DNA from: Desulfovibrionales bacterium | GTDB taxonomy: Bacteria > Desulfobacterota > QYQD01 | Assembly: GCA_028715605.1 (NCBI GenBank) | Contig: JAQURM010000002.1 | Span: 62,001-126,000 of the forward strand | DNA length: 64,000 nucleotides | Reading direction: 5' to 3' | Shown: positions 18,903 through 28,896 of the stretch, one piece after another | Layout: every line of letters begins with the position of its first letter | How positions within the stretch are numbered: the first letter of the stretch is position 1 | Program-made: the position numbers and the translations under genes | The notes under the pieces: generated by a model | Database searches by the model: none | The model's input: only the letters and a program-made list of their open reading frames with translations | What the model was told of the DNA's origin: nothing

Positions 18903-20264
18903 TTAGATATTGTATTTTTTCATCTTGTATTGCAACAGGCTTTTGGTAATTCCCAGCATGGCAGCGGCATGGGCCTGCACATTTCCGGCGCGGGCCAGCG
19001 CCCTTTTTATCATCTTGGCCTCCACGTCTTCCAAGGCCTCGTTTAGTTTGACCTGCATGGGGATAAAACGGTCTATGTCCAGGTCGATATTTTCTGCTTC
19101 CTGTGATTCTGAAGCCATATCGGCCGGTGTTATCTCGTGGCCGGAGGCCAGAATAACCGCCCGTTCGATGACATGCTCCAGTTCGCGCACATTGCCCGGC
19201 CAGGATCTGGCGTAGAGTTGACGCATGGCTGCCGGAAGTATTTCCAGATGACTCTTACCGACTGCCTGACCGTATTTATTCAGGAAATGTGCGGCGAGGA
19301 GAGGAATATCACCGGGTCTTTCCCGCAAAGGGGGTAAATGCAGGCGTACCACGTTGAGGCGATAATAGAGATCTTCCCTCAGGTTACCTGTTTCGACCTC
19401 TTTTTTGAGGTCTTTGTTGGAGGCGGCAATAACCCGTACATCTATTTTGAGCGTTTTTGTCCCCCCTACGCGTTCAAACTCCATCTCCTGCAGGGCCCTC
19501 AGCAGTTTGGCCTGTAAGGCTGCCGGCATCTCGGCTATTTCATCCAGAAAAATAGTGCCTCCGTCCGCCAGTTCAAAACGCCCCTTACGCATCGCGATAG
19601 CGCCGGTAAAAGAGCCTTTTTCGTGGCCGAAAAGCTCGCTTTCCAGGAGGGTTTCCGGGATGGCGGCACAGTTTACAGAGACAAAGGCATTATTTTTACG
19701 CGGGCTATTATAATGGACAGCCTTGGCTACCAGTTCCTTACCGGTGCCGGTTTCACCGGTGATGAGCACGGTAGCCTTGGTGTCAGCTACCTTTTCAATC
19801 ATCTCATAGAGTTTAAGCATAGCCGGGCTCTTGCCTATGATATTCCCGAATTGATATTTGCGGCTTACTTCGTGTCTGAGGTTCAGATTCTCGCGTTTCA
19901 GCTTATAGAGGTCGATTGCCTTGCGGACGGTTATCTTCAACTCCTCATTCTGAAAAGGCTTGGTGACGTAATCAAACGCCCCTTTCTTCATGGCCTTGAC
20001 CGCCTTTTCTACCGTGGCATAGGCGGTCATGACAATTACCGGGATTTCGCTGTTAACAGACCGGATGTTTTCCAGGAGTTCTATGCCATCCATGTTGGGC
20101 ATCTTCATGTCCGTCAGCACCAGATCAAAGTCGGATTCCTTAAATATTTCCAACGCCTGTGGGGCATTTTCGGCGGTTACGACCTCATAATTTTCTTCGG
20201 ATAGCAGTTCTTTTAGCACAATTAAATAGTTTTTTTCGTCATCCACGATCAGTATGCTTTCCAT
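18903..20264 (-). CDS. Sigma-54-dependent response regulator (NtrC family)
   Basis: A 453-residue three-domain activator. The receiver has IVDDE and phospho-acceptor Asp52 (VLTDMKMPN). The AAA+ domain has GETGTGKE, the sigma-54 contact loop GSFTGA, and GGTIFLDEIAEMP. The C-terminal Fis-type helix-turn-helix is NVQAHAAAMLGITKSLLQYKM. It starts 6 bases after the stop of the upstream hybrid kinase, so one operon and a cognate pair are likely. Targets are not evident; no -24/-12 element was seen in the neighbouring gaps. Confidence 0.93.
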   Translation of the reverse strand: MESILIVDDEKNYLIVLKELLSEENYEVVTAENAPQALEIFKESDFDLVLTDMKMPNMDGIELLENIRSVNSEIPVIVMTAYATVEKAVKAMKKGAFDYVTKPFQNEELKITVRKAIDLYKLKRENLNLRHEVSRKYQFGNIIGKSPAMLKLYEMIEKVADTKATVLITGETGTGKELVAKAVHYNSPRKNNAFVSVNCAAIPETLLESELFGHEKGSFTGAIAMRKGRFELADGGTIFLDEIAEMPAALQAKLLRALQEMEFERVGGTKTLKIDVRVIAASNKDLKKEVETGNLREDLYYRLNVVRLHLPPLRERPGDIPLLAAHFLNKYGQAVGKSHLEILPAAMRQLYARSWPGNVRELEHVIERAVILASGHEITPADMASESQEAENIDLDIDRFIPMQVKLNEALEDVEAKMIKRALARAGNVQAHAAAMLGITKSLLQYKMKKYNI

Positions 20265-20270
20265 GGTTTC

Positions 20271-23200
20271 TCAACTCTCGTCCAGGGCCTGGCGGACCAT
20301 TTTGGTTAATTCGTCGATCTTGTAAGGCTTCTGGATAAATCCTTTAGCGCCTTTTTGGACTACGGCTTGATAGTGCCCGTCTGAGCTATAACCGCTGGAG
20401 ACGATAACTTTGACTGCCGGGTTGACGGCTTGAAGCCGTTCAAAGGTCTCGATACCACCCATCCTGGGCATGATCATGTCCAGAATAATCAAGTCAATTT
20501 CGTCTTTTTGTTTCTCATAGATACTAACGGCTTCGATGCCGTCAGCCGCCGGTATAACCTTATATCCGTAGCTCTCAAGGACTTCCCTGCCCAGGTCCCT
20601 TACTACCTCCTCATCATCTACCAAGAGGATATTTTCATGCCCGCCCCTTGATTCCTTTACTGATGCGGCTGAGTCTGATGGGGCAGCTATGTTAGTTGAC
20701 GCCGGGATATAGATCTCAAGGGTTGTGCCCTTCATGGGTTCGCTTTTGAGGTTGATGAACCCCCCATGATTTTTGATCACGCCATAGACTACGGATAACC
20801 CCAGGCCCGTTCCCTTCCCCTTGTCCTTGGTGCTAAAAAATGGATCGAATATCTTGTGCTGGATATCCCTGGCTATCCCGGTGCCGGTATCGGAAATGGT
20901 AATCCTGACGTAATTGCCTGTGGCTGTCTCCGGGTAATCGGCCAGGGGTTCGTCGTTAAGCGTTACATTTTCCGTCTTGATCGTTAGGATGCCCCCGGTG
21001 GGCATGGCATCCCGGGCATTTATGCAGATGTTGAGGAGAACCTGTTCCATCTGAGAGGGGTCTGCGTCTATGGCCCATATATCCGGCGAGAATTCCTTAT
21101 GGATCTGGATGCTTCTATCGATAGTTCTTTCCAGGATTTGAAGGGTTTCCTCGGCAATCTTATTTATATTTACAGGTTCTGTACGGGATTTATCCCCACG
21201 ACTGAAGGTCAGTAATTGCCGGGTCAAACGGGCGGCCTTGACCGCTGATTGCTCAATGGTATCGGCATATCTATATAAAGAATCTCCCTCCCGGGTCCTG
21301 GTTTTAAGGAGCGAGGCATAACCCAGTATCCCGGAGAGCAGGTTATTAAAATCATGGGCAATCCCTCCGGCCAGGACCCCTACGGTTTCCATCTTCTGGG
21401 CCTGCAAAAGCTGCTGTTCCAACTGCTTTCTTTCTGTAACATCACGGGAATACTCTACCACCTGTATTATCCGGTCTTCATGGTCGAATATGGGGAAGGT
21501 AAATACGTCGGCGCTGACTACCGTCCCGTTGCTTCTGGTCCGCTCCCGTGTTTTAAAGTATGTTTTGCCAGTTTTAAAGGTCTCCTCAACCACACAACCC
21601 TCGCACGGCTTTTGACGTTTGTAGAAGATTTCGTAACACTTGCGCCCAATCATGTCCTGCACGGGTATGCCACGCTGTCTGGCCATGCCTTCATTGGCCT
21701 TGATAACGTTGTAATCTCTGTCCACGACGTCTATGCCATCGGTGATGCTGTTAAAGAGCACCTGAAGTTCATCCCTGGTGCGGGACACATCCTCTTCCAG
21801 TTTCCTTCGTTCGGTCACATCCCTGGCGATGCCCAGTATCCCGGCGCCGGCCTTGCCTTCCTTCAGTACGGAAATATGCATTTCTATGATTTTTTCGGTA
21901 CGGGTCTTATCTATTAAGCGGAAAGCGATTCCCACTGTTGCGGCCTTACCGGCAATGACTCTTTCGATCTTATTCCTTACCAGATCGCGTTCATCGGGAT
22001 GGACGATGTCCAGGAGATGCATTTTTCCTGTCATATCTTCCCGGGAATATCCGGTTAGATTTTCTCCGTAGCTGTTGATAGAGGTAAAGATATAATTTCT
22101 GTCTATCGTGAAAAAGGCGTCATTGGCTATCTCGAAGAGGTTAGTATAGCGCATCTCTGTAGCCAGAAGCCGTTCGGTCCGTTCTTTAACCAACTCTTCC
22201 AGATTTTTGGAGTAATTATAGAGACTCTTCTGCGCCTCATTCAGGGCCTCAGTCTTGGCCTGGATACTTTCCGTCATACGATTGAAAGAGGAGGCCAGCA
22301 TCCCGACTTCGTCCGGACTTTCTATGATAGCCCGTCTGGTGTAGTCGCCTTCGGCAATTTTCTCTGTAGCAACAGCAAGTTCTTTTATGGGTCGTACTAT
22401 CTTCTTGGAGACAAATATAGAGATCAGCACCCCAAAGGGGGTAATACCTATGACGAAGAGAACGATCTGGGTAAATAGCTCATCCTTTAACCCGACGTAA
22501 GGCGATTCCAGCGTCCCTACGTAGAGTACGCCGATGATCTTTTTATCAAGGTCATAGATAGGCTCATAGGCTGTGATGTACCAATCTTGGACTACAAAGG
22601 CCCGGCCGATCCAGCGCTCACCTTTTTCCAGGCAGGCCTCGCCGACCTCGGCCGATATACAGGTGCCGATGGCCCGCCGGCCATCCCTTGTCTGGACATT
22701 GGTCGAAATCCTCACTTCGCCCTGGAAGATAGTCGAGGTGCCCACCATGCGGCCCTTATAGAGCCGATCCCGGTAAACCGTATCTCTGGTTTTATCAACA
22801 ATGTCAAAATTGTGATTAAGGAGTTGTGCAGTATAGAGCGTTCCTGCTACCTTGCCGTCGGCCATAACCGGTTGAGCCGCCGCCAGCACCATGCCGCTGC
22901 CGAGGCGCTTTGGTCTGGACTTCGGTTTGGCCCGTGGTGTGGGAATTATCTCAATGCAAGCCCGTTCTGCCAGGTCTCCTCTCTCCCGGGCCAGTCTTTC
23001 TAAGGGGAGGAGGTCTGTGGCATAAACACACTGTCCCTTCAGCGCCCTTGATATCAGTTTATCTGTGGAGAGGTCATCACCCTGTACCTCTGAGATTCCA
23101 GCCCGGGCCACTACCCGTCCTTTATTGTCGGTGGCCAGGAGGATATCAACCTTTTCCAGGTCCTTTAACTTATCCAGTTCCTTTTTCAAGGGTCCCGGTT

Positions 23201-23486
23201 TGCCGCTAAATATTTCATTAGTTATGGAAGTCCGCAGGGATTGATAGAGTATTAACCTGGACAGGTGATAAAGCTCGCCGTTATAAATAACGCGGGCAGA
23301 ATTGAGGTCAAACTCCACTTTTTCCTGGGCCTGTTTTAGCGCGGTCTTATCAATAAAGTTCAGGCTCCAGGGGATGAAGATAAGGACAGAAAGGGCCGGG
23401 ACTGTCAATATACCCAGAAGGATCCGGTTACGTATGGACTTTTTGAAAAAGCCTGTTTTCACGTGAAAATACCTCTTATCTGTCAT
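20271..23486 (-). CDS. Hybrid sensor histidine kinase (Cache-like sensor, HAMP, two PAS, receiver)
   Basis: A 1071-residue membrane kinase. Transmembrane helix at about 20-40; large periplasmic Cache-type sensor (about 45-325); second helix at about 330-352; HAMP to about 410. Two PAS domains follow (about 445-560 and 570-690), the second with [15 protein letters not shown], a cysteine pattern common in anaerobe PAS domains. HisKA ([13 protein letters not shown]), HATPase_c ([22 protein letters not shown]) and a C-terminal receiver with [12 protein letters not shown] complete it. It heads the operon with the regulator at 18903. The terminal receiver may be a phosphate sink or relay. Confidence 0.92.
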   Translation of the reverse strand: MTDKRYFHVKTGFFKKSIRNRILLGILTVPALSVLIFIPWSLNFIDKTALKQAQEKVEFDLNSARVIYNGELYHLSRLILYQSLRTSITNEIFSGKPGPLKKELDKLKDLEKVDILLATDNKGRVVARAGISEVQGDDLSTDKLISRALKGQCVYATDLLPLERLARERGDLAERACIEIIPTPRAKPKSRPKRLGSGMVLAAAQPVMADGKVAGTLYTAQLLNHNFDIVDKTRDTVYRDRLYKGRMVGTSTIFQGEVRISTNVQTRDGRRAIGTCISAEVGEACLEKGERWIGRAFVVQDWYITAYEPIYDLDKKIIGVLYVGTLESPYVGLKDELFTQIVLFVIGITPFGVLISIFVSKKIVRPIKELAVATEKIAEGDYTRRAIIESPDEVGMLASSFNRMTESIQAKTEALNEAQKSLYNYSKNLEELVKERTERLLATEMRYTNLFEIANDAFFTIDRNYIFTSINSYGENLTGYSREDMTGKMHLLDIVHPDERDLVRNKIERVIAGKAATVGIAFRLIDKTRTEKIIEMHISVLKEGKAGAGILGIARDVTERRKLEEDVSRTRDELQVLFNSITDGIDVVDRDYNVIKANEGMARQRGIPVQDMIGRKCYEIFYKRQKPCEGCVVEETFKTGKTYFKTRERTRSNGTVVSADVFTFPIFDHEDRIIQVVEYSRDVTERKQLEQQLLQAQKMETVGVLAGGIAHDFNNLLSGILGYASLLKTRTREGDSLYRYADTIEQSAVKAARLTRQLLTFSRGDKSRTEPVNINKIAEETLQILERTIDRSIQIHKEFSPDIWAIDADPSQMEQVLLNICINARDAMPTGGILTIKTENVTLNDEPLADYPETATGNYVRITISDTGTGIARDIQHKIFDPFFSTKDKGKGTGLGLSVVYGVIKNHGGFINLKSEPMKGTTLEIYIPASTNIAAPSDSAASVKESRGGHENILLVDDEEVVRDLGREVLESYGYKVIPAADGIEAVSIYEKQKDEIDLIILDMIMPRMGGIETFERLQAVNPAVKVIVSSGYSSDGHYQAVVQKGAKGFIQKPYKIDELTKMVRQALDES

Positions 23487-23497
23487 TCCGTGCCTGA

Positions 23498-23516
23498 CCC
23501 CGTATCAAGTACGGGG
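23498..23516. repeat. Perfect hairpin CCCCGTA-TCAAG-TACGGGG
   Basis: A seven-base stem and five-base loop inside TGCCTGA...CAGGCTACGG, just upstream of the hybrid kinase start. The remainder of the gap 23487-23720 holds a GGATGAGCAC remnant and AT-rich sequence where a promoter could lie, but no confident -35/-10 pair. Confidence 0.5.
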
Positions 23517-23720
23517 CAGGCTACGGAATATAGGGTTTCCGGATGAGCACTAAACTACCTCTATTACCTTTCGGCATAACGGTAATTTTTGTTTATAGCA
23601 TAGATCGAGGATGGATTAAAACTTTTTTCACAAGTGAAATTTTTTGTAATTGTGAGGGATTGTTAACTATTGGCCTCCCCTAACCGTGACAAATAGCCAT
23701 TAACAAGTAGCACTTATTTT

Positions 23721-23969
23721 CTACCGGCTTTCCGGGGGCCTGTGCAACCTTGCTCCCAGAATGTGGCCCAGAATAAAAAATACGGTAACGGCCGGCAAGT
23801 AGTAAAGTGAGAGTCCCATCGCCCTCCGTATGAGATAAAGAGCGGGGATGGGGATGTGAATGGAGAGGAACCAGGCCAGAGAATATTTACGGGTTTTATC
23901 CCGCCAATAACCAAATGGTGCGCTGATTAAGAGGGTCAGGGTAATTAGCTGGATGAATTTGATGGTCAA
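23721..23969 (-). CDS. Small hypothetical membrane protein
   Basis: An 82-residue protein (MTIKFIQLITLTLLISAPFG) with three likely membrane-spanning stretches (about 4-20, 30-46 and 55-73), separated by short basic loops such as RDKTRKY and RRAM. No catalytic motif. I do not recognise the family. The hydrophobic pattern and in-frame charge distribution favour a real inner-membrane protein. It follows dnaK after a 77-base gap containing a strong hairpin, so it is probably not part of the heat-shock operon. Confidence 0.55.
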   Translation of the reverse strand: MTIKFIQLITLTLLISAPFGYWRDKTRKYSLAWFLSIHIPIPALYLIRRAMGLSLYYLPAVTVFFILGHILGARLHRPPESR

Positions 23970-23990
23970 TTAGAAACCTACAGGCTGCGG

Positions 23991-24037
23991 GTTACGAGTT
24001 GCGGGTTGCGAGTTAGACAGGACCCGCAACTCGTAAC
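23991..24037. terminator. 16-base perfect-stem hairpin after dnaK
   Basis: GTTACGAGTTGCGGGT (23991-24006) and ACCCGCAACTCGTAAC (24022-24037) are exact reverse complements with a 15-base loop, 10 bases after the dnaK stop. On the minus strand it is not followed by a clean T run, so it may be a repeat acting as an RNA-stabilising or terminating structure. Related GGGTTGCGAGTT units occur at 16570 and 58961. Confidence 0.5.
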
Positions 24038-24046
24038 AAAACACAA

Positions 24047-25960
24047 TTACTTTACCTCTTCGAACTCTGCTTCCACCACCTCTTCTTCACCCTTTTTGGC
24101 CTGCTCTTCGCCGCTCGCAGCCCCCGGGCCGCCGGCGCCGGCCGCTTCAGCCTGAGCTGTTTTGGCATAGAGCGCCTCGGCCAGCTTATGGGAGGCCTTG
24201 GTCAACTCCTCTGAAAGGCGCTTAATCTCTTCTGCGTCGTTCCCTTCCATGGCCTTTTTCAGACGGGTAACGGCATCCTCGACATTGCTCCTGGTGGTTG
24301 CATCAACTTTATCCCCTAAATCGGCCATAGATTTCTCAGTGGCGTATATAAGAGTGTCGGCGTGGTTTCGCGCCTCAGCCAGGGCCTTTTTCTTATGGTC
24401 CTCTTCGGCATGGGCCTCTGCATCCCGGACCATTTTCCTGATCTCTTCCTCGGACAGGCCGCTTGAGGCAGTAATTTTTATGGACTGCTCGCGTCCTGTC
24501 CCTAAATCCTTGGCGGAGACATGAAGGATACCGTTGGCGTCAATGTCAAAGGCAACCTCAACCTGGGGCACTCCGCGCGGGGCCGGGGGGATGCCGACGA
24601 GTTCAAAACGGCCGATGGTCTTATTATCTGCCGCCATATCACGTTCGCCCTGCAGGACGTGGATAGATACGGCCGGCTGACTATCTGCGGCGGTGGAAAA
24701 AATCTGGCTCCGCCGGGTAGGGATGGTAGTATTCTTCTCGATGAGCTTTGTAAGCACCCCCCCGAGCGTCTCAATCCCCAGGGAGAGCGGAGTCACGTCC
24801 AGGAGCAGGACGTCCTTTACCTCGCCTTTAAGGACACCGGCCTGAATGGCGGCTCCCACGGCCACTACCTCGTCCGGATTGACGCCCTTATGCGGCTCTT
24901 TCTCGAAGATCTCCCGTACCTTTTGCTGCACACTGGGCATACGCGTCATGCCGCCGACCAGGATTGCCTCATTTATATCCGAAGGCTTAAGCCCGGCGTC
25001 TTTCAGGGCCATCCGGCATGGTCCTTCCACTTTATTGATAAGGTCTTCCACTAATGATTCCAGCTTGGCGCGGGTAAGTTTCATGCCCAGATGTTTGGGG
25101 CCGCTGGCGTCAGCCGTGATGAAGGGAAGATTTATATCCGTCTCCAGGGAGGTGGAAAGTTCCATCTTGGCCTTTTCTGCGGCCTCTTTCAGCCTCTGTA
25201 AGGCCATCTTGTCCTGCCTGAGATCAATTCCCTGATCCTTTTTAAATTCATCGGCCAGGTAATGAACGACGCGCAGATCGAAATCTTCACCACCCAGAAA
25301 GGTATCCCCGTTGGTGGATTTAACCTCAAAGACGCCTTCGCCTATTTCCAGGATGGAGATATCAAAGGTACCGCCCCCGAGGTCAAAGACGGCGATCTTT
25401 TCTTCCTTTTTCTTGTCCAGGCCGTAGGCCAGCGAGGCCGCTGTCGGCTCGTTTATGATCCGGAGGACATTCAGGCCTGCAATGCGGCCGGCATCCTTGG
25501 TGGCCTGGCGCTGACTGTCATTAAAATATGCCGGGACTGTAACTACAGCGTCGGTGACCTTTTCCCCGAGATATTCTTCCGCAGTCTGCTTCATCTTCTG
25601 CAGGATCATGGCCGATATTTCTGCCGGGCTATAGTCCTTATCCTTGATCTGTACGTAGGCGTCTCCATCTGTTCCTTCCACGATTTTGTATGGGAGGACC
25701 TTAATAGCCTTCTGGACCTCCGCGTCCCTATATTTGCGGCCTATGAGTCGCTTAATGGCAAAAACAGTGTTAGTCGGATTAGTAATAGACTGCCTTTTGG
25801 CAATCTGGCCGGCCAATCGCTCACCGCTTTCCGTAAAAGCCACTATAGATGGAGTGGTTCGACCGCCTTCAACGTTAGCTATTACTTTAGGCTCGTTTCC
25901 CTCCATGATAGCTACACAAGAGTTGGTCGTTCCCAAATCGATACCAATAACTTTACCCAT
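24047..25960 (-). CDS. dnaK: Molecular chaperone DnaK (Hsp70)
   Basis: An ATP-driven chaperone of 637 residues. The nucleotide-binding domain starts [20 protein letters not shown] and contains [20 protein letters not shown] and [10 protein letters not shown]-like [13 protein letters not shown]. The substrate-binding domain (about 390-500) and helical lid end in an Ala/Gly-rich linker and the acidic [12 protein letters not shown] tail typical of bacterial DnaK. The ATG is preceded by AAGGAGGATAAA. It follows grpE by 274 bases occupied by an inverted-repeat element, not the few bases usual in this operon. dnaJ is not next to it. Confidence 0.98.
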   Translation of the reverse strand: MGKVIGIDLGTTNSCVAIMEGNEPKVIANVEGGRTTPSIVAFTESGERLAGQIAKRQSITNPTNTVFAIKRLIGRKYRDAEVQKAIKVLPYKIVEGTDGDAYVQIKDKDYSPAEISAMILQKMKQTAEEYLGEKVTDAVVTVPAYFNDSQRQATKDAGRIAGLNVLRIINEPTAASLAYGLDKKKEEKIAVFDLGGGTFDISILEIGEGVFEVKSTNGDTFLGGEDFDLRVVHYLADEFKKDQGIDLRQDKMALQRLKEAAEKAKMELSTSLETDINLPFITADASGPKHLGMKLTRAKLESLVEDLINKVEGPCRMALKDAGLKPSDINEAILVGGMTRMPSVQQKVREIFEKEPHKGVNPDEVVAVGAAIQAGVLKGEVKDVLLLDVTPLSLGIETLGGVLTKLIEKNTTIPTRRSQIFSTAADSQPAVSIHVLQGERDMAADNKTIGRFELVGIPPAPRGVPQVEVAFDIDANGILHVSAKDLGTGREQSIKITASSGLSEEEIRKMVRDAEAHAEEDHKKKALAEARNHADTLIYATEKSMADLGDKVDATTRSNVEDAVTRLKKAMEGNDAEEIKRLSEELTKASHKLAEALYAKTAQAEAAGAGGPGAASGEEQAKKGEEEVVEAEFEEVK

Positions 25961-25998
25961 TTTATCCTCCTTATATAAATAGACGTATTATCGGGATA

Positions 25999-26223
25999 TT
26001 AACCACAGAGGACACAGAGTTTTAAAAATTTAAAATTATTTTTCCCCATGTTCTCTGTGATAAAATTCTTTTGCCTTTTTCTCAAAATCGTCTCAGAAAC
26101 TGCTTTGGAAAACACAGAGATTACAACAGCACCTGTATTGGTTATTGGTTATTCGATTAACGATTAACAAATAACTGCCTTCCTTGAACAATATTTAGTT
26201 TTCTCTGTGTTCTCTGTGGTTAA
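25999..26223. repeat. Long inverted repeat, TTAACCACAGAGGACACAGAG arms
   Basis: Left arm TTAACCACAGAGGACACAGAG (25999-26019) pairs with CTCTGTGTTCTCTGTGGTTAA at the right end (26203-26223); the loop is about 180 bases. It lies between grpE and dnaK. Same family as 26884, 30879, 41761, 50529 and 51299. Confidence 0.75.
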
Positions 26224-26234
26224 TTGTGTCGATG

Positions 26235-26831
26235 TTAAACATTTTCCGGGGTACTAACCGGCCGTCTGGAAACCACCACCATAGCCGGCCTTAAGAGGCG
26301 ATCTTTAAATATATACCCCTTTTGAAGCTCATTAAGTATGGTATTGTCCTCTACGCTATCATTTTCTTCTACCATAACCGCTTCATGATATTGCGGGTCA
26401 AAGACCTGGCCACAAGCATCTACAGCCTTGAGGCCAGACTTTTCCATTACATTAATAAATTCCATCAAGACCATCTCTACGCCGGCCAGAAGGGCCTGCT
26501 TATCCGTATCATCATTTTTAGCGTGCTCCACCGCCCGTTCCAGATTGTCGAGTATGGACAGGAGTTCCTTGGCAAGGGACTCATTTGCATACTTAATATG
26601 CTCTGCTTTTTCCCTCTCCGCCCTTTTTTTGTAATTTTCCAGTTCCGCTGCCATACGCAACATCCGGTCATAATGGGCGATGGCCTCTTGTTCTTTTTCT
26701 TTAATCAGGGCTGCTAATTCTTCAACACTTTTTTCCGTAAGAGGTCTTTTCTGTGTTTCCAAGGCCTCTTTGCTTATTTCAACCTTAACATCTTCCGTTT
26801 TATTTTCAGTCGCTTTATCGTCAATTGACAT
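26235..26831 (-). CDS. grpE: Nucleotide exchange factor GrpE
   Basis: Stimulates ADP release from DnaK. The 198 residues have a charged, disordered N-terminus (1-30) and a long coiled coil (about 35-110, with YDRMLRMAAELENYKKRAE). A C-terminal beta-domain contains GLKAVDACGQVFDPQYHEAV and GYIFKDRLLRPAMVVVS, the family signature. It lies between hrcA and dnaK on the same strand, the classical order, though both gaps are expanded by repeat elements. Confidence 0.96.
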   Translation of the reverse strand: MSIDDKATENKTEDVKVEISKEALETQKRPLTEKSVEELAALIKEKEQEAIAHYDRMLRMAAELENYKKRAEREKAEHIKYANESLAKELLSILDNLERAVEHAKNDDTDKQALLAGVEMVLMEFINVMEKSGLKAVDACGQVFDPQYHEAVMVEENDSVEDNTILNELQKGYIFKDRLLRPAMVVVSRRPVSTPENV

Positions 26832-26883
26832 GACCCGTCCTTTATCGGAGCTTAAGGTTGATGAATTCGCAAAAAAGCTTTTT

Positions 26884-26959
26884 CACCGCTGAGCACGCAG
26901 AGTCCGCAGAGAAAAACTGTAAGCTATTAAATATGTTATCTCAGCGTTCTCTGCGGTAA
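26884..26959. repeat. Inverted repeat, ACCGCTGAGxACGCAGAG arms
   Basis: CACCGCTGAGCACGCAGAGT on the left pairs with ATCTCAGCGTTCTCTGCGGT on the right with a loop of about 30 bases. It occupies the 183-base gap between hrcA and grpE. The copy at 50571-50655 is very similar, including the loop ATATGTTATCTCAGCG. Confidence 0.75.
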
Positions 26960-27014
26960 AAATTTACTTTTTACGAAGCCATCAAGGTTGAGATTCCAGA
27001 TTTCGGCTTTCAGC

Positions 27015-28049
27015 TTATCCGGAACGCTCTTTAATCAATTCACCCAGGAGGTCAGCGGTGTATCTGACTAACGGGATGAGCCTTGCGTAATTCATGCGCA
27101 TCGGACCAATTACCCCCAGGGCTCCCAGTACATTTCCCCCGGTGACGTAAGGTGAGGCCACAATGCTGCATCCTTCCATGGCATTATATTCACTCTCTGA
27201 GCCGATAAAGATTTGCACTCCCTGCGCGGTTATACATTTGTCCAATAGCTTGATGAGGATACCCTTTTCCTCGAAGGTCTCGAAAATAGCCTTCATTTTA
27301 TCAATTTCGCAGAGCTCCGGGTATCTTAAGATGTTGGTCTTGCCTTCGATATATACCGCTTCTTCGCCATCCGGAAGATTTTTTTCACTCATCTCCAGGG
27401 CGCTGGAGAGCAACCGGTTAAACAGGTCCTTTTCCGCCTGCATCTCACGCAAGATTTTTTTCTTTGCCTCTTCTATGGTCATTTCGCTTAGCAATTCAGT
27501 CAGATAGCGGGACAATCTATCCAGCCTGGCCTGGTCAAGGTTTTCTTCCACTTCTATGATCTTGTTTTGAACGATGCCGGCGGGAGAAACACAAATTACA
27601 AGCACAACACCTTTACGCAGCCGGATGAATTCAATATGCTTGAATACCGCTTGTGTGAAACGGGGAGCGGATACAATAGCTGTATGGCCGGAAATGGATG
27701 ATAAGGCCCGTGAAGTATCCTTTAGTACCTCCCCGGCAGGCAACTTTCTTTTGAGGCTGCCGGCGACCAAGGCCTTTTCCGCTTCAGAAAGAGGGGTGAC
27801 CTCCAGTATGCTGTCTATATAAAAGCGCCACCCGCTTTCGGTCGGTATGCGGCCGGCCGAGGCGTGGGGTTGAAACAGAAACCCCATTTCTTCCATATCG
27901 GCCATAATATTGCGGACGGTGGCCGGGCTTACGTCAAAACTGTATTTGTGACAGACGCGACGTGAGCCTACCGGTTCTGCTGTCGCGATATACTCCTGAA
28001 TTACAGCTTGCAGGACTTTGCGCTGCCTTTGTATATCAGATTTTACCAT
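27015..28049 (-). CDS. hrcA: Heat-inducible transcription repressor HrcA
   Basis: Represses class I heat-shock operons by binding CIRCE. The 344 residues have a winged-helix N-terminus (RQRKVLQAVIQEYIATAEPV, then GSRRVCHKYSFDVSPATVRN) and a GAF-like dimerisation region. The C-terminal block is GALGVIGPMRMNYARLIPLV. A CIRCE element and a TTGACA-type promoter lie immediately upstream, so autoregulation is expected. First gene of hrcA-grpE-dnaK. Confidence 0.97.
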   Translation of the reverse strand: MVKSDIQRQRKVLQAVIQEYIATAEPVGSRRVCHKYSFDVSPATVRNIMADMEEMGFLFQPHASAGRIPTESGWRFYIDSILEVTPLSEAEKALVAGSLKRKLPAGEVLKDTSRALSSISGHTAIVSAPRFTQAVFKHIEFIRLRKGVVLVICVSPAGIVQNKIIEVEENLDQARLDRLSRYLTELLSEMTIEEAKKKILREMQAEKDLFNRLLSSALEMSEKNLPDGEEAVYIEGKTNILRYPELCEIDKMKAIFETFEEKGILIKLLDKCITAQGVQIFIGSESEYNAMEGCSIVASPYVTGGNVLGALGVIGPMRMNYARLIPLVRYTADLLGELIKERSG

Positions 28050-28061
28050 TGGCTTAACCTG

Positions 28062-28088
28062 TTAGCACTCTTGGCGTTACATTGCTAA
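28062..28088. promoter_or_regulatory. CIRCE operator (HrcA-binding site)
   Basis: TTAGCACTC-N9-CATTGCTAA matches the CIRCE consensus TTAGCACTC-N9-GAGTGCTAA with the left arm perfect and two mismatches in the right arm. It lies 12 bases upstream of hrcA and abuts the predicted -10 region. Confidence 0.9.
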
Positions 28089-28116
28089 CGATAATAATCG
28101 TGGGGATATTTGTCAA
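28088..28116 (-). promoter_or_regulatory. Sigma-70-type promoter for hrcA operon
   Basis: On the minus strand TTGACA (28111-28116), a 17-base spacer and TATCGT (28088-28093). The -35 is perfect and the -10 weak. The CIRCE starts at the edge of the -10, fitting repression by occlusion. Confidence 0.6.
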
Positions 28117-28207
28117 GAGACAAACCGGGGTTACGGTGGAGATAGCCGAAATGCACTTAACAAGTGCTCAAGGCTCAAGACGCAAGTGAATGTCAAAGCT
28201 CAAAACG

Positions 28208-28290
28208 TCACTCGTCACTGGTCATTGGTTAAGTTGGGGGAAAGATAGACCCCTTTTACCAGTGACAAATGACTATTGACTAATGACTTC
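28208..28290. repeat. Second copy of the GTCACTGGTCATTGGTTAA inverted repeat
   Basis: CGTCACTGGTCATTGGTTAA on the left and ACCAGTGACAAATGACTATT on the right, matching the element at 13520. It accounts for most of the 306-base gap 28050-28355, which otherwise holds only the hrcA promoter and AT-rich sequence. Confidence 0.7.
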
Positions 28291-28355
28291 TACTTTAGTT
28301 ATTTGGATTTCATTTGTACTTTGGATTTTGTAATTTGAACCCTTGCCCCTGGGGT

Positions 28356-28700
28356 CTATTTTACCATTTTCAAGATTTTTGTCTTTTGTTCTTCAAATGA
28401 TTTCTGCCCTTCCTCTATGGCCCCAAGCAATTTTTTCTTCACATCTTCGGTCAGGTCCTTCCCGTGGCCGACGACATCGGACAATAATTCGCCTACGTCA
28501 TAAATCACGTTCTTGACCGTATGGGCCGCATCTTCGGCCACATCTTCCGCCCGACGTTTGGCCTTGGTAGCAATGCGGGCGATATCTTCCCGCGTCCTTT
28601 TGCCTGATTGAGGGGCAAGCAAAAGGGCCAGACCGGCGCCAACAATTCCGCCCAGCAAAAAGGCGCCAATTATTTTTATGTCTTCTTTTTCGTTAGGCAT
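28356..28700 (-). CDS. YtxH-like small membrane protein
   Basis: A 114-residue protein with a glycine-rich transmembrane helix (about 9-28, IIGAFLLGGIVGAGLALLLA), then APQSGKRTREDI, the hallmark of YtxH/gas-vesicle GvpP-like proteins. A long amphipathic helical tail follows (about 40-114). Such proteins are commonly stress-linked, but the precise role is unknown. It precedes the hrcA operon on the same strand, separated by 306 bases, and is probably transcribed alone. Confidence 0.8.
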   Translation of the reverse strand: MPNEKEDIKIIGAFLLGGIVGAGLALLLAPQSGKRTREDIARIATKAKRRAEDVAEDAAHTVKNVIYDVGELLSDVVGHGKDLTEDVKKKLLGAIEEGQKSFEEQKTKILKMVK

Positions 28701-28803
28701 AAGTTTTTAACCTCCCTGCACACTCAGCATCTATTAAATAAAATTGTCATGTTTTAAGGTGGAAAAGTCAATACAAATCTGGTCCAAGCCTCCTATTTTT
28801 TGT

Positions 28804-28831
28804 TTGACTTTTGGGGTTTGTAGTGTATAAA
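28804..28831 (+). promoter_or_regulatory. Sigma-70-type promoter for the outer-membrane protein
   Basis: TTGACT (28804-28809), a 16-base spacer and TATAAA (28826-28831), about 60 bases before the chosen start at 28897. Confidence 0.6.
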
Positions 28832-28896
28832 TTCACAGAATGAATGGCCATTCATTGGCTTGGCGTTTGACGGCAAATCAAATGAAGGAGGTGGTT

